From NCBI GenBank assembly GCA_000634415.1, contig JFNH01000004.1, forward strand, positions 1-64,000: DNA of 64,000 bases, read 5' to 3'. Of the stretch, positions 11,330-21,814 are shown piece by piece (positions within the stretch are counted from its first letter, which is position 1; every line of letters begins with the position of its first letter). The notes beneath the pieces were generated by a model that had not been told where the DNA came from, searched no databases, and saw nothing but the letters and a program-made list of their open reading frames with translations. The position numbers were made by a program, and so were the translations under genes. Source of the stretch: Prochlorococcus sp. scB245a_519A13 (GTDB taxonomy: Bacteria; Cyanobacteriota; Cyanobacteriia; PCC-6307; Cyanobiaceae).

Positions 11330-11350
11330 GGTACTATTGAGTGGGAGTAA
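11330..11350 (+). repeat. att-like direct repeat, distal (duplicated guaA 3' end)
   Basis: GGTACTATTGAGTGGGAGTAA encodes GTIEWE*; it is not part of an ORF here. Confidence 0.8.
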
Positions 11351-11417
11351 GTCTTCAAATTTTTCAAAAATATAAAGTTTTTTAAGCAAGAAATTTGTAA
11401 ATGAGATTTAAAAATTA

Positions 11418-12131
11418 ATGCCCGATATTATTAAATTAAGTCGATCTACAGTTGAGCGATATATTAGTTGCCCAAGATGTTGCGTCCTAGACAAAAAATA
11501 TAAAATAAAACCGCCATCATTACCATTCACTTTAAATATAGCTGTAGATAATTTATGTAAAAATGAATTTGATTATTATAGAAAAATTCAGGAGCCGCAT
11601 CCTTTATTTATTGAATATGGAATTGATGCTGTGCCTTACAAACACAAAGATTTAGAACGTTGGAGAAGTAATTTTCAAGGAATAAGATATAAGTCAATCG
11701 AACACAACTATGACTTTGGTGGAGCTGTAGATGATATTTGGCAGAAAAAAAATGGTCAGCTTATTATCGTTGATGTAAAAGCAACATCTAGAAATAATTT
11801 TGATTGGCTTGAGACTTTTAATAAATACGAATATGCAAAAGCTTATAAAAGACAGTTAGAAATGTATCAGTGGTTGTTTAAAAAAAACGGTTTTCAAGTG
11901 GCTAAAGAAGCTTATCTTTTATATTTTAATGGCAAGAAAAATCAAGAGTTTTTTAATAACCAATTAAATTTTGACGTACATCTAATTAAATTAGATTGTT
12001 CTACTTCATGGGTAGAAAATAAGATAATTGATACGGTTAATTTATTACGTTCGGATGATTTCCCCAAACCCTCATTAAATTGCGAATACTGTAATTATTT
12101 AAAGAAGCGTTGGCAGTTGTCGATAAATTAA
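11418..12131 (+). CDS. PD-(D/E)XK nuclease family protein (RecB/Cas4-like)
   Basis: 237 aa; FGGAVDDIW...LIIVDVKATS core with Y..Q motif (AYKRQLEMYQWL); flanking CPRCC and CEYCNYL cysteines reminiscent of an Fe-S nuclease. Confidence 0.65.
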   Translation: MPDIIKLSRSTVERYISCPRCCVLDKKYKIKPPSLPFTLNIAVDNLCKNEFDYYRKIQEPHPLFIEYGIDAVPYKHKDLERWRSNFQGIRYKSIEHNYDFGGAVDDIWQKKNGQLIIVDVKATSRNNFDWLETFNKYEYAKAYKRQLEMYQWLFKKNGFQVAKEAYLLYFNGKKNQEFFNNQLNFDVHLIKLDCSTSWVENKIIDTVNLLRSDDFPKPSLNCEYCNYLKKRWQLSIN

Positions 12132-12211
12132 TGTTAATGGGATAACTTTTTATATTTCTGGAAAAATAGTGAATAAAAGATAATCTTTAATTAGATTATT
12201 AATTTAGACTT

Positions 12212-12820
12212 TTGATAAAATCGAAAAATTCTGAAAGAAAGATAACTAATCATCTGCAACAAGATGTAGTCAAGTTATCTGGTAAAACAATTTTTATTAA
12301 TCCTTTTTTATATTGGCGGAGATTCGATGAAAACACTAACAGATGGCTTAGAGAACCTGGTCAAATGTCAGAGGATCAAATCTCACCAAACAGGAAACGT
12401 TTTTATCCAGAAATAGAGTGGGATGATTTAAGTCATGAGCAAAAGCTCATAAAAGATGCAACTGTTGAGATGTTTTTAAAAACTCTTGAATTGATAAGTA
12501 CATTTCATCCCTATCTTAGTGCTGGACAATTATTAGAAGTGGAGAGAAAAATGGCGATCATTAAAAAGATTCCTTTCGAAAAGTGGGTAACAAAATCTTT
12601 CGCCAAAAAAGCGAGATTGCTAGAAAATGAAAAAAGAAAATTCCAAAGAGAAAGATTTTATAGTAGCTGGAGGGAGTGGTTCAGTCTAGAAAATACTCAA
12701 CAAGCCATTTTGCCGTTAATCGTCACGATATTTATTTCTTCATTTATTGGATGGTCTTTAGGGATTTCAAAGAATAGCTGTAATCCTTATTTTGAACAAA
12801 ATATAGAACAATTAAATTAA
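12212..12820 (+). CDS. conserved hypothetical protein with C-terminal TM segment
   Basis: 202 aa ORF, start TTG; hydrophobic ILPLIVTIFISSFIGWSLGI near the C-terminus. Confidence 0.6.
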   Translation: MIKSKNSERKITNHLQQDVVKLSGKTIFINPFLYWRRFDENTNRWLREPGQMSEDQISPNRKRFYPEIEWDDLSHEQKLIKDATVEMFLKTLELISTFHPYLSAGQLLEVERKMAIIKKIPFEKWVTKSFAKKARLLENEKRKFQRERFYSSWREWFSLENTQQAILPLIVTIFISSFIGWSLGISKNSCNPYFEQNIEQLN

Positions 12821-12927
12821 TTTCTTTTTGATCTTTTTAAGTATCTAAGTAAATAAAATTTTGAAAAAATAATTTTATTATTTAGAATTCTATTAATTGA
12901 AATAATTACTTAAAAAGTAAAAGTTTT

Positions 12928-13071
12928 ATGAGTGAAAATTTAAATTCAAATAATATTGAAAATGATGACTTTCATCCTATTAATGAAGATAGTGATTATA
13001 AAGATTTAATAAATAGACTTAATGAGATAAAGTCAACCATCGCTTCAATAGAAAAAACAATATTTAAATAA
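12928..13071 (+). CDS. small hypothetical protein (47 aa)
   Basis: ATG...TAA reads MSENLNSNNIENDDFHPINEDSDYKDLINRLNEIKSTIASIEKTIFK; sits in the gap before PBP2. Confidence 0.55.
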   Translation: MSENLNSNNIENDDFHPINEDSDYKDLINRLNEIKSTIASIEKTIFK

Positions 13072-13081
13072 ATCTATATCT

Positions 13082-14872
13082 TTGATAAAAACAAGTCCTA
13101 ATAAAAAACTTATTTCATTAAAGAGACAACCTTTAGTCTTACTTATTTTTTCTTCCATATCATTTTTATTGATTCTATTTAGGTTAATTTTTTTACAACT
13201 TTTAAATTATGAATCTTTTAAGAAGATGTCAGATGAGAATAGGATCAGACTTATTGCGTCTCAGCCAATACGTGGAAGAATACTAGACAAAAATGGTTAT
13301 GTTTTAGCAGATAGTAGAGTTAAATATTCTTTGATAATAAAGCCTCAATCTGTTAATAAAACCAATTGGGAAAAACATAAATCAAGTATTTCCAAATTGT
13401 TAAATATTGATACTAATGCAATTCAAAAAAAATACTCTGATGGTCTAAAAAATCAGAAACTTTCAGTAACTATTCTTGATGATTTAAATGTAGATCAATT
13501 AATAAAATTCAAGGAAAATGAAGCTAATTTTAATAGTTTTGAAATAGCTAGCAAATTAATTAGGAATTATCCTTATAAATCTCTTGCTGCCCATGTAATT
13601 GGTTATACTCAGCCAATTACTGAATCAGAATATAAATTCTTATCTAAGAAGGGTTATAAATTAAATGACTTAATAGGAAGAACGGGAATTGAATATGTTT
13701 ATGAAGATTTTATAAGAGGTGAATGGGGTGGAGAAATGGTTGAAGTAAATTCATCAGGAAAATTTCAGAGATCACTGGGTATAAGACCTCCAGTTCAAGG
13801 TAATGATATTGAACTTACAATTGACTTAAATCTGCAATTAGTTGCAGAGGAAGTTCTTAAAGACAAAAAAGCTGGAGCGATAGTAGTGATGGATCCAAGA
13901 GATGGTGCAATAAGAGCGATGGTAAGTAGGCCTAATTTTGATTTGAATTTTTTTTCAAAGGATTTCAAGCCTGAAAAAGAATACGATAATATATTTAATT
14001 CTCCTGAAAAACCTCTTTTTAATAGAGCATTAAATGCTTATGATCCAGGAAGTGTTTGGAAAATTGTAACTGCTTTAGCCGGCTTGGAAAGTGGAAAATT
14101 TCCTAGAGATACTGTGTTAGATACGAAACCATGTATAACTTATGGGAGTCAATGTTTTAGAGAGCACAATGATTTAGGCTTTGGGGTAATAGGTTATGAA
14201 GATGCTTTAAGAGTTTCCAGTAATACATTTTTTTATCAAGTAGGTTATGGCGCAGGAGTTGATGAAATTTATAAGATCTCCCGAAAGCTTGGTTTTAATT
14301 CTTTAACTGGAATTGAAATTTCTGAACAAGAAAATACAGGATTAGTGGCTAGTAGTGAATGGGCTAAAGAAGGTAGAGGATGGGGGCAACCAGGAACAAC
14401 CCCCTGGGTTCCAGAAGATATTGCAAGTATGTCTATCGGACAATTTGTCGTTCAAGTAACTCCAATTCAAATAGCTAGAGCTTATGCTGCTATTGCAAAT
14501 GGAGGTTATTTAGTTACTCCACATTTGACTAAAAAAGATGAAGAAAGTCTTTTAGATAAAAAACGTATTCCAATTGATATTGACCCACAAAATATTCAAT
14601 TGATAAAGAGTGGTCTCCGGAAAGTAGTAGAGTCTGGCACAGGAGTATCAATTAATTATGGAGTTTCAAATTTACCTCCAGTGTCAGGTAAAACAGGAAC
14701 TGCTGAAGATGGTGAAGGTGGCTCAGATCATGCTTGGTTCGTTTGCTTTACACCCTCTGAAAATAGCGAATTACTTGTAGTTGCTTTTGCACAGAATACT
14801 CCTGGTGGTGGATCTGTTCACGCCCTGCCAATGGCAAGAGAAATTTTAAAAGTTTGGAATCAGAAAAAATGA
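13082..14872 (+). CDS. mrdA: penicillin-binding protein 2 (peptidoglycan transpeptidase)
   Basis: N-terminal TM, RGRILDKNGYVLADS, transpeptidase motifs (GSVWKI, SNT, KTGTAE). Confidence 0.9.
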   Translation: MIKTSPNKKLISLKRQPLVLLIFSSISFLLILFRLIFLQLLNYESFKKMSDENRIRLIASQPIRGRILDKNGYVLADSRVKYSLIIKPQSVNKTNWEKHKSSISKLLNIDTNAIQKKYSDGLKNQKLSVTILDDLNVDQLIKFKENEANFNSFEIASKLIRNYPYKSLAAHVIGYTQPITESEYKFLSKKGYKLNDLIGRTGIEYVYEDFIRGEWGGEMVEVNSSGKFQRSLGIRPPVQGNDIELTIDLNLQLVAEEVLKDKKAGAIVVMDPRDGAIRAMVSRPNFDLNFFSKDFKPEKEYDNIFNSPEKPLFNRALNAYDPGSVWKIVTALAGLESGKFPRDTVLDTKPCITYGSQCFREHNDLGFGVIGYEDALRVSSNTFFYQVGYGAGVDEIYKISRKLGFNSLTGIEISEQENTGLVASSEWAKEGRGWGQPGTTPWVPEDIASMSIGQFVVQVTPIQIARAYAAIANGGYLVTPHLTKKDEESLLDKKRIPIDIDPQNIQLIKSGLRKVVESGTGVSINYGVSNLPPVSGKTGTAEDGEGGSDHAWFVCFTPSENSELLVVAFAQNTPGGGSVHALPMAREILKVWNQKK

Positions 14873-14896
14873 GATTAATTTTTAGCTATTAAAAGT

Positions 14897-15421
14897 TTAT
14901 GTTTTTAATTTTTTCATTTGTAAAAGTCTTTGAATAATATCTTCAATAGTTTTTGTATCTATAGGTTTACTATATGACGACAAAAGTTGTCTCCCTAATA
15001 CTTGACTTCCTAAATGCACTAATTGAATTCGTAATGAGGTCAGTAGTTCTAACCCTATGCCACCAGAAAATGTTGCAATTGCAATAGGTTGACCATTAAA
15101 TAAATTTCTAAAGTCATCTCCCGAAATAGATAGCCATGCTATGAAGTTGGAGAGAATGGGAGGTATAGATCCATTATATTCAGGCGCACAAATCACCCAC
15201 CTTTCAATCTCGAAAAGCTTTTTTTTTAATTCTTCTATTTCATTTGGAATATTTTCTTTGCTGTGAATTCTTGGATTAAATAATGGAATATCAAGAGTAG
15301 TAAGATCTAAAATTTCAGAACTTATTTTCAGTTCATTACTTTTTTCAAGAAATTTTTCAGAAAGTTCTAGATTTTTACCACAACTAGCCGTAATGATTAT
15401 TAGATCTTTTGTTTCAGTCAT
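14897..15421 (-). CDS. NADPH-dependent FMN reductase-like flavoprotein
   Basis: 174 aa; WVICAPEYNGSIPPILSNFIAWLS motif. Confidence 0.8.
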   Translation of the reverse strand: MTETKDLIIITASCGKNLELSEKFLEKSNELKISSEILDLTTLDIPLFNPRIHSKENIPNEIEELKKKLFEIERWVICAPEYNGSIPPILSNFIAWLSISGDDFRNLFNGQPIAIATFSGGIGLELLTSLRIQLVHLGSQVLGRQLLSSYSKPIDTKTIEDIIQRLLQMKKLKT

Positions 15422-15438
15422 AAATTAGATAAATTAAT

Positions 15439-17241
15439 TTAATAGTTAGCACCTGTTTTGCGGTGATGAACTGCCGTTAGACTATCGGATTTTAGTATAT
15501 TACCGTGTCGTACTTCGGCGTAAATTACCCAATGATCTCCACATTCCATTCTCTCTTTTACAGAAGCATCTAACCATGCTAGCGATTCAGGAATTATTAT
15601 CTGTTCATTAGGAGTTAGTTCAATATCTATTCCTTCAAATCTATCTTCTCCAGGTGCAAAGGGCTTTGTGAATCTTTTCAAAGGTTCTTTAAAATCTTTT
15701 TCACTAAGAATATTTAATGCGAATGAATCTCCTACTTGTAGAAGAGACTCTACTGATCTATCTTTTGCTACTGCAATACTTAACCCAGGCGGAGAAAAAC
15801 TTGCTTGACTTACCCAAGATGCAAGCATGGCTCCTTTAATATTATTCTCATCTTTGCCTTTAGAGGCTGTCAGAACACAAAGTGAACCAATAACTCTTCC
15901 AAGAGCTTGTAGCTTTGGATCCGTTTTGCTTGTAATCATTCCAGTATCAGATTTTCTGGGTTTTTTCTTTGCTTTTTTTATAATTTTTCTTCCAAAGTGA
16001 GTTCCTATTTCTTCTAATTCTTTAATCTTTGGTTTATTTGGACTGAATTTAATCCTAATAGGGTCAAAACTAAACTTAAAACCACCGTCTTTTAATTTTG
16101 TTTCAAGTAAATCTATAGCTTCGCCGCTCCAGCCAAAACTACCAAAAATTCCCACTGGCTTATCTCTATTACCCTCTGATAATAATGTTCCTAGCGCACT
16201 TACTATTGGAGTTGGGGCATGCCCACCTAGTGTTGGTGATCCTATTAAATATCCATCTGCGTTTTTGATAGATTTTATAAGTACATCATTTGGTGTAAAT
16301 TCACAATTTATACTTTCAACTTCGACAGAAGTTCTATTTATCCCTTTAGCCAATGCATCACCTATTGAAGCTGTATTGCCATATGCACTTGCATATATCA
16401 GAGCGATCTTAGGATTATTTGTTGAGAGATTTTCACCCCATCTAATGTAGTCATTTAAGAAGCTTTTTAAGCTATATTCGATAGCGGGACCATGTAATGG
16501 TGCAATAGTTTTAATATCGTAATCTGCAATTTTTTCAGTTATTGATATTACTTGATTAGACATTGGCGCCATTAAGCAATCATAAAAATGTTTCCTATCA
16601 ATTTCTGTACTAACTCGATTTGTTTCAGACCAATCTGAAGAAGCAATGTGAGCAGAAAAAATTTTTTCACTTAGAAGGATTTCTTGATTACGTTCATAAA
16701 TTATTAGGCCTCCAGGCCAACGTGCTGTTGGAATAGGAATTAACTCTAGTGAAATGTTATCTAATTCTAAATTTTGCTCCTTTTTGACTATGTTTATTTT
16801 AGGTAATTGAATTTCAATGAAGTCTTTTAAGTTAGGATTTCTTTGATTCCAAAGTTCGCTAATAAGTTTATAACCTGGATTAGAGCAAGTAATAGTTGTG
16901 TTTTTAAATTGGGTACTTATATTCTTTATAGTTTCAATAATTTGGGGGTTAATATGACCAGAAATGAAGTTGATTTTACCTAATTTAAATTGATCACAAA
17001 ACCTAGAAATTACTTTATTAAACGAATCTAAATATTGTTTCTCAGGTGGATGAATAATAAAAAGTTCCTCATCACTTCTAATGAAAAAAGTGTTAAAAGA
17101 GGTTCCTTTTTCAAGGTTAAATTCAAGTTCAAATCTTTCTTTATTTTGGTCTAAGAATCTTACACAATAAAAATTTTCGCTAATTTCAAATTCTGATAAG
17201 TTTTGATTTTCTGCAAATAAGCCTATATTAATATCTGACAT
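15439..17241 (-). CDS. flv1: flavodiiron protein, Flv1-like
   Basis: Beta-lactamase-like, flavodoxin and flavin-reductase domains; SGHINPQ replaces the canonical HxExDH ligands. Confidence 0.85.
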   Translation of the reverse strand: MSDINIGLFAENQNLSEFEISENFYCVRFLDQNKERFELEFNLEKGTSFNTFFIRSDEELFIIHPPEKQYLDSFNKVISRFCDQFKLGKINFISGHINPQIIETIKNISTQFKNTTITCSNPGYKLISELWNQRNPNLKDFIEIQLPKINIVKKEQNLELDNISLELIPIPTARWPGGLIIYERNQEILLSEKIFSAHIASSDWSETNRVSTEIDRKHFYDCLMAPMSNQVISITEKIADYDIKTIAPLHGPAIEYSLKSFLNDYIRWGENLSTNNPKIALIYASAYGNTASIGDALAKGINRTSVEVESINCEFTPNDVLIKSIKNADGYLIGSPTLGGHAPTPIVSALGTLLSEGNRDKPVGIFGSFGWSGEAIDLLETKLKDGGFKFSFDPIRIKFSPNKPKIKELEEIGTHFGRKIIKKAKKKPRKSDTGMITSKTDPKLQALGRVIGSLCVLTASKGKDENNIKGAMLASWVSQASFSPPGLSIAVAKDRSVESLLQVGDSFALNILSEKDFKEPLKRFTKPFAPGEDRFEGIDIELTPNEQIIIPESLAWLDASVKERMECGDHWVIYAEVRHGNILKSDSLTAVHHRKTGANY

Positions 17242-17257
17242 TTTAAAGACTTATTTT

Positions 17258-19033
17258 CTAATAGTGATTAGCAACTTTTCTGTGATGAACTGCTGTCTTA
17301 CATGATAAGTCAGAAACATTGCCATTTTCAACAACTCCGTAAATTATCCAATGGTCTGGAGTCTCTAGTCTGGAACTAACTTTGCAATCTAAAAAGGCGA
17401 GTGAATCTGAGAGAACTGGTCCACCTTCCGCGATGTTGCTAATTACATCTACATCTGCAAATCTATCAGCTCCAGGAGCAAATCTTTTTAAAAAATGTCT
17501 GAACATTTTTTGATAGTTATCTTCTCTCAGAATATTCACAACAAAACCTTTCCCAACTTGCATATATGATTCAATAGCTCTATCTTTTGCTACTGCAACT
17601 GTAATACCTGGTGGAGAAAAGCTTGCTTGACTAACCCAGCTTGCGACCATTGCACTTTGTCTAAATGTAGAACCTTCGCCTTGGCTTGCTGTAACTACAT
17701 ATAATCCTCCACTTAATCTCCCTAACGCTTTATCTAAATTTGAATCAAGGCTCTTCATAGAGGCAATATTCTTCTTTTTATTGATCAATTGACCCAAGTC
17801 AGTTCCAGCTTCTTCGAATTGTTGGTAAACAATGGGATCTGGAATATTTTTAACTCTTAAGGGAGAGAAAGCTTCTTTTTGACCAAGTTCCCTTAATTTA
17901 TTTGCTAAGGAATCTATAGGTTCATCATTTCCGCCAAATGCATCATAAACTGCAGTAAATTGTTTTGGTTTTAGTGCTGCAAATAAAGTACCGAGAGATT
18001 CTTTTAATTCATTATCTGAGTCTACTGGCCATGTGGGAATGACTACTGCTTTTGATTCGGAAATTAAACTTGTTAATTCTTGCGGGTCAGAAGATCTTAA
18101 ATCAATTAACTGAACCTGAGCATCTGCTTTGCTTATTCCATGAGATATCGCTTGACTTAGTCGATCACAATAACCATAGTCGCTTATGTAGCATACTGAC
18201 ACGAAATCATTGCCTTTACTTTTATTACTACTCCATTCAAGATATTTTCCTTTCCAAAAATTGACCTGATTATGGAGCAAAGGCCCATGACCAACAGCTA
18301 TTGTTTTTAATTCAGGTAGTTTATCTATCCTTTTAATTGCCTGCATAACGCTTCTAGCGTTTGGACCCATAAGGCAATCGTAATAAAAACGGAAATCATC
18401 GTATATTTCTTTTTGATCTGTGTCAAAAAATTCGTCAGAACAGTAATGGAGTCCAAATGCATCGCATGTATAGAGAACATTTGTGCTGTGATCATATGAA
18501 AATATGGTATCTGGCCAATGTAAATTTGGTGCACTTATAAATTCAATATTATGTTCTAAACCACTATTAGGATTAGTTCCGATATTTAAAAACTCTCCAC
18601 TCTTAACCTCTAGACGTTTAAAGGGAATATGTATTTGGTCTTCAATAAATTTAAGTGCTAATTTTGATCCAACTACTGTGATATTTTGGTTTAATTCTAA
18701 AAGTTTACCTATTAAACCAGAATGATCAGGTTCTGTATGGCTAGTAATTAGATAATCAACTTCTTGCGGATTTACCTTTTTCAGTAATTCTTCAAACCAT
18801 AATTCTTCGAACTTTGCGTGACTAGTATCAATAATTGCTAGTTTCTCGCCTCTAATAATAAAACTATTGTAAGTAGTTCCATTTCTTAAACCAAATTCAA
18901 TATCAAATCTACTGCGATCCCAATCCAAAGATCTTATGGCACAAGAATCATCAGCAAAGTTTTGAGATTGAACCGTCAACTTGTTATTAGTTTGTGCCAA
19001 TTTAGAATTACTTGTCTGGGCAGAGGCTATCAT
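17258..19033 (-). CDS. flv3: flavodiiron protein, Flv3-like
   Basis: Same architecture with canonical TSHTEPDHSG diiron motif; adjacent to flv1. Confidence 0.85.
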   Translation of the reverse strand: MIASAQTSNSKLAQTNNKLTVQSQNFADDSCAIRSLDWDRSRFDIEFGLRNGTTYNSFIIRGEKLAIIDTSHAKFEELWFEELLKKVNPQEVDYLITSHTEPDHSGLIGKLLELNQNITVVGSKLALKFIEDQIHIPFKRLEVKSGEFLNIGTNPNSGLEHNIEFISAPNLHWPDTIFSYDHSTNVLYTCDAFGLHYCSDEFFDTDQKEIYDDFRFYYDCLMGPNARSVMQAIKRIDKLPELKTIAVGHGPLLHNQVNFWKGKYLEWSSNKSKGNDFVSVCYISDYGYCDRLSQAISHGISKADAQVQLIDLRSSDPQELTSLISESKAVVIPTWPVDSDNELKESLGTLFAALKPKQFTAVYDAFGGNDEPIDSLANKLRELGQKEAFSPLRVKNIPDPIVYQQFEEAGTDLGQLINKKKNIASMKSLDSNLDKALGRLSGGLYVVTASQGEGSTFRQSAMVASWVSQASFSPPGITVAVAKDRAIESYMQVGKGFVVNILREDNYQKMFRHFLKRFAPGADRFADVDVISNIAEGGPVLSDSLAFLDCKVSSRLETPDHWIIYGVVENGNVSDLSCKTAVHHRKVANHY

Positions 19034-19152
19034 AGAACAATTAGCTTTATAAATTAACTTTAGTTATATAGAATATAAATTCGCGTGATTATTTTTGCGA
19101 AATAACCGAAATTACGCTTTTCTTTAATTTTTAATCTTCTTATTTTGGATAA

Positions 19153-21814
19153 ATGACATCTCAACTAATTAAAAAAATAGTTACTGGAGATGAGATAAGA
19201 AATGCTTTTTTAAAATTTTATAGTGAAAAATTACATAAAATCATTCCAAGTGCATCTTTGATTCCAGATGACCCTACGGTTATGCTCACAATTGCTGGAA
19301 TGCTACCTTTTAAACCAGTTTTTTTAGGTTTAAAAGAAAGACCATCAAAAAGGGCTACATCTAGCCAAAAGTGCATCAGAACAAACGATATAGAAAACGT
19401 TGGAGTTACAGCTAGACACCACACTTTTTTTGAAATGCTTGGTAATTTCTCTTTTGGAGATTATTTTAAAAGAGAGGCTATTCAATGGGCTTGGGAATTA
19501 GTTACTAATATTTATCAACTTTCTGTTGAAAATATAATTGTGAGTGTTTTTCACGAAGACGAAGAGTCTGCAAAAATTTGGAGAGATGAAATTGGTATTC
19601 ATCCAGATAGGATAGTCAAACTAGGTGAGGAAGATAATTTTTGGTCATCTGGCAAAACAGGTCCATGTGGACCTTGTTCAGAACTTTATTATGATTTTCA
19701 TCCTGAAAAGGGTCTGCAGAATATTGATTTAGAAGATGGAGATCGTTTTATTGAATTTTATAATCTTGTTTTTATGCAATATAATCGTGATCCTAATGGA
19801 AAATTGACAGATTTAAAATTTAAAAATATTGATACAGGAATGGGTCTTGAAAGGATGGCCCAAATACTACAAAAAAAAGCAAAATAATTATGAGACAGAT
19901 TTGATTTTTCCTATTATTCAAAAAATTTGTGAGATTGCAAATATTGATTATTTTTCTTCAGATGATAAAAACAAAATTTCTTTAAAAATCATTGGTGATC
20001 ATACAAGAGCTGTTATTCATTTAATTTCTGATGGAGTATCAGCAAGTAATCTCGGTAGGGGATATATATTAAGAAGGCTTATTAGAAGAATGGTCAGACA
20101 TGGCAGATTATTAGGTATAACAAATGAATTTTTACCTCATATTGCTACTGTCGGAATTAACTTAATGCAAAATAATTATCCTGATTTAAAAAATAATAAT
20201 GATTTAATTTTGAATGAGATAAAAATTGAAGAAATAAGATTTAGGGAAACTCTTGAAAGAGGAGAGAAATTGCTAGATGAGTTAATTTCTTCAGGGCAGA
20301 AATTAATTTCTGGTTTTAAAGCTTTTGAACTTTATGATACTTATGGATTTCCTCTAGAACTTACTGTAGAAATTGCTGAAGAACATAGTATCAGTGTAGA
20401 TGTAAAGGGTTTTGAAGAAGAAATGAATGTACAAAAAGAGAGAGCTAAAGCTGCTTCAAGTAATATTGATTTGACATTAGAGGGATCATTAGAGCGAGAA
20501 ATAGATGTTTTTAACAAAACTGTTTTTAATGGTTATGAGTCACTCCTTTCGGAAGCTGAAGTAAAGGGTATATTCTTGGATTCAACATTAGTTAAGGAAG
20601 CAAGTGAAGGTCAGAAAGTTTTAATTGTTCTTGATCAGACAACTTTTTATGGAGAATCTGGCGGGCAAGTTGGTGATATTGGAACGATATTTTCAAACGA
20701 TGTTGAGGTCTTGGTTGATAATGTCATGCGAAAGAAAAATGTTTTTTTACATTATGGAACGATCAAAAAAGGAAAATTAACTATTGGACAAAAAGTTAAG
20801 ACTAATGTTAGCTCTTCTAATAGAGCTAAGGCTGCTGCAAATCATACAGCTACTCATTTATTACAATCTGCACTTAAATCAGTTATTAATGAAAGTGTTG
20901 GACAAAAAGGTTCATTAGTAGCCTTTAATAAATTACGATTTGATTTTAATTCTTCTAATCCTATTTCTAAAGATCAAATTTCAAAGATTGAGACTTTAGT
21001 TAACTCTTGGATTATGGAAAATCATGCCCTAGAAATAAAAAATATGTCTAAGAGTGAGGCTCTTGAAAAGGGCGCAGTCGCCATGTTTGGAGAAAAATAT
21101 GATGATGTAGTGCGCGTTGTTAATGTACCAGGAGTTTCAATGGAACTTTGTGGTGGCACACATGTAAAAACTACATCCGAATTAGGTTCTTTCAAAATAA
21201 TTAGTGAGGAAGGAATCTCAGCTGGAGTCAGAAGAATCGAAGCATTATCAGGCCAATCAGCATTAGACTATTTCAGTGATAGAAATGCATTAGTAAACCA
21301 ACTAAGTGATTTGTTAAAAGCAAATCCTAATCAACTTTTTGAAAGGGTTAATAATTTGCAAGCAGAGCTTATTAATAAGAATAAAGAGATACAAAAAATG
21401 AAAGATGAAATTGCATATTTTAAATACTCTTCTATAAAATCATCCGCAGAAATAGTAAATTCTTTTTCAATTTTAGTAAATCAGATTGATGGCTTAGATG
21501 GAAATTCTTTGCAATCTGCAGCACTTAATTTAACTTCTCATTTGGGAAATAAAGCAATAGTGATTCTTGGGGGAATACCAAATCCAGAAAATAGAAAGTT
21601 GTTATTTGTAGTTTCTTTAGGTGATGAAGCAGTAAAAATAGGATTGCATGCAGGTAAATTAATTAATGAGATTGCAAGAATTTGTTCGGGAGGTGGAGGA
21701 GGAAAGCCTAACTTTGCTCAAGCAGGTGCTAAAGATATTGATAAGTTAAGTGATGCTTTAGATTATGCTAAAAATTATTTGCAAAAAACATTAGCTAGTC
21801 ATTCTGATAAATAA
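19153..21814 (+). CDS. alaS: alanyl-tRNA synthetase, frameshifted at about 19871-19878 into two ORFs (19153-19887 and 19829-21814)
   Basis: The N-terminal ORF ends LQKKAK*; removing one A from the A8 run gives [19 protein letters not shown], joining the second ORF. Confidence 0.9.

Larger units (their letters stand above)
3568..11350. mobile_element. Genomic island 1 integrated at the guaA 3' end (no integrase found)
   Basis: guaA terminal codons GGA ACC ATC GAG TGG GAG TAA (3547-3567) recur as GGT ACT ATT GAG TGG GAG TAA (11330-11350); TTTCACGTGGG repeats lie just inside both ends; cargo is RM-like. Confidence 0.8.
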
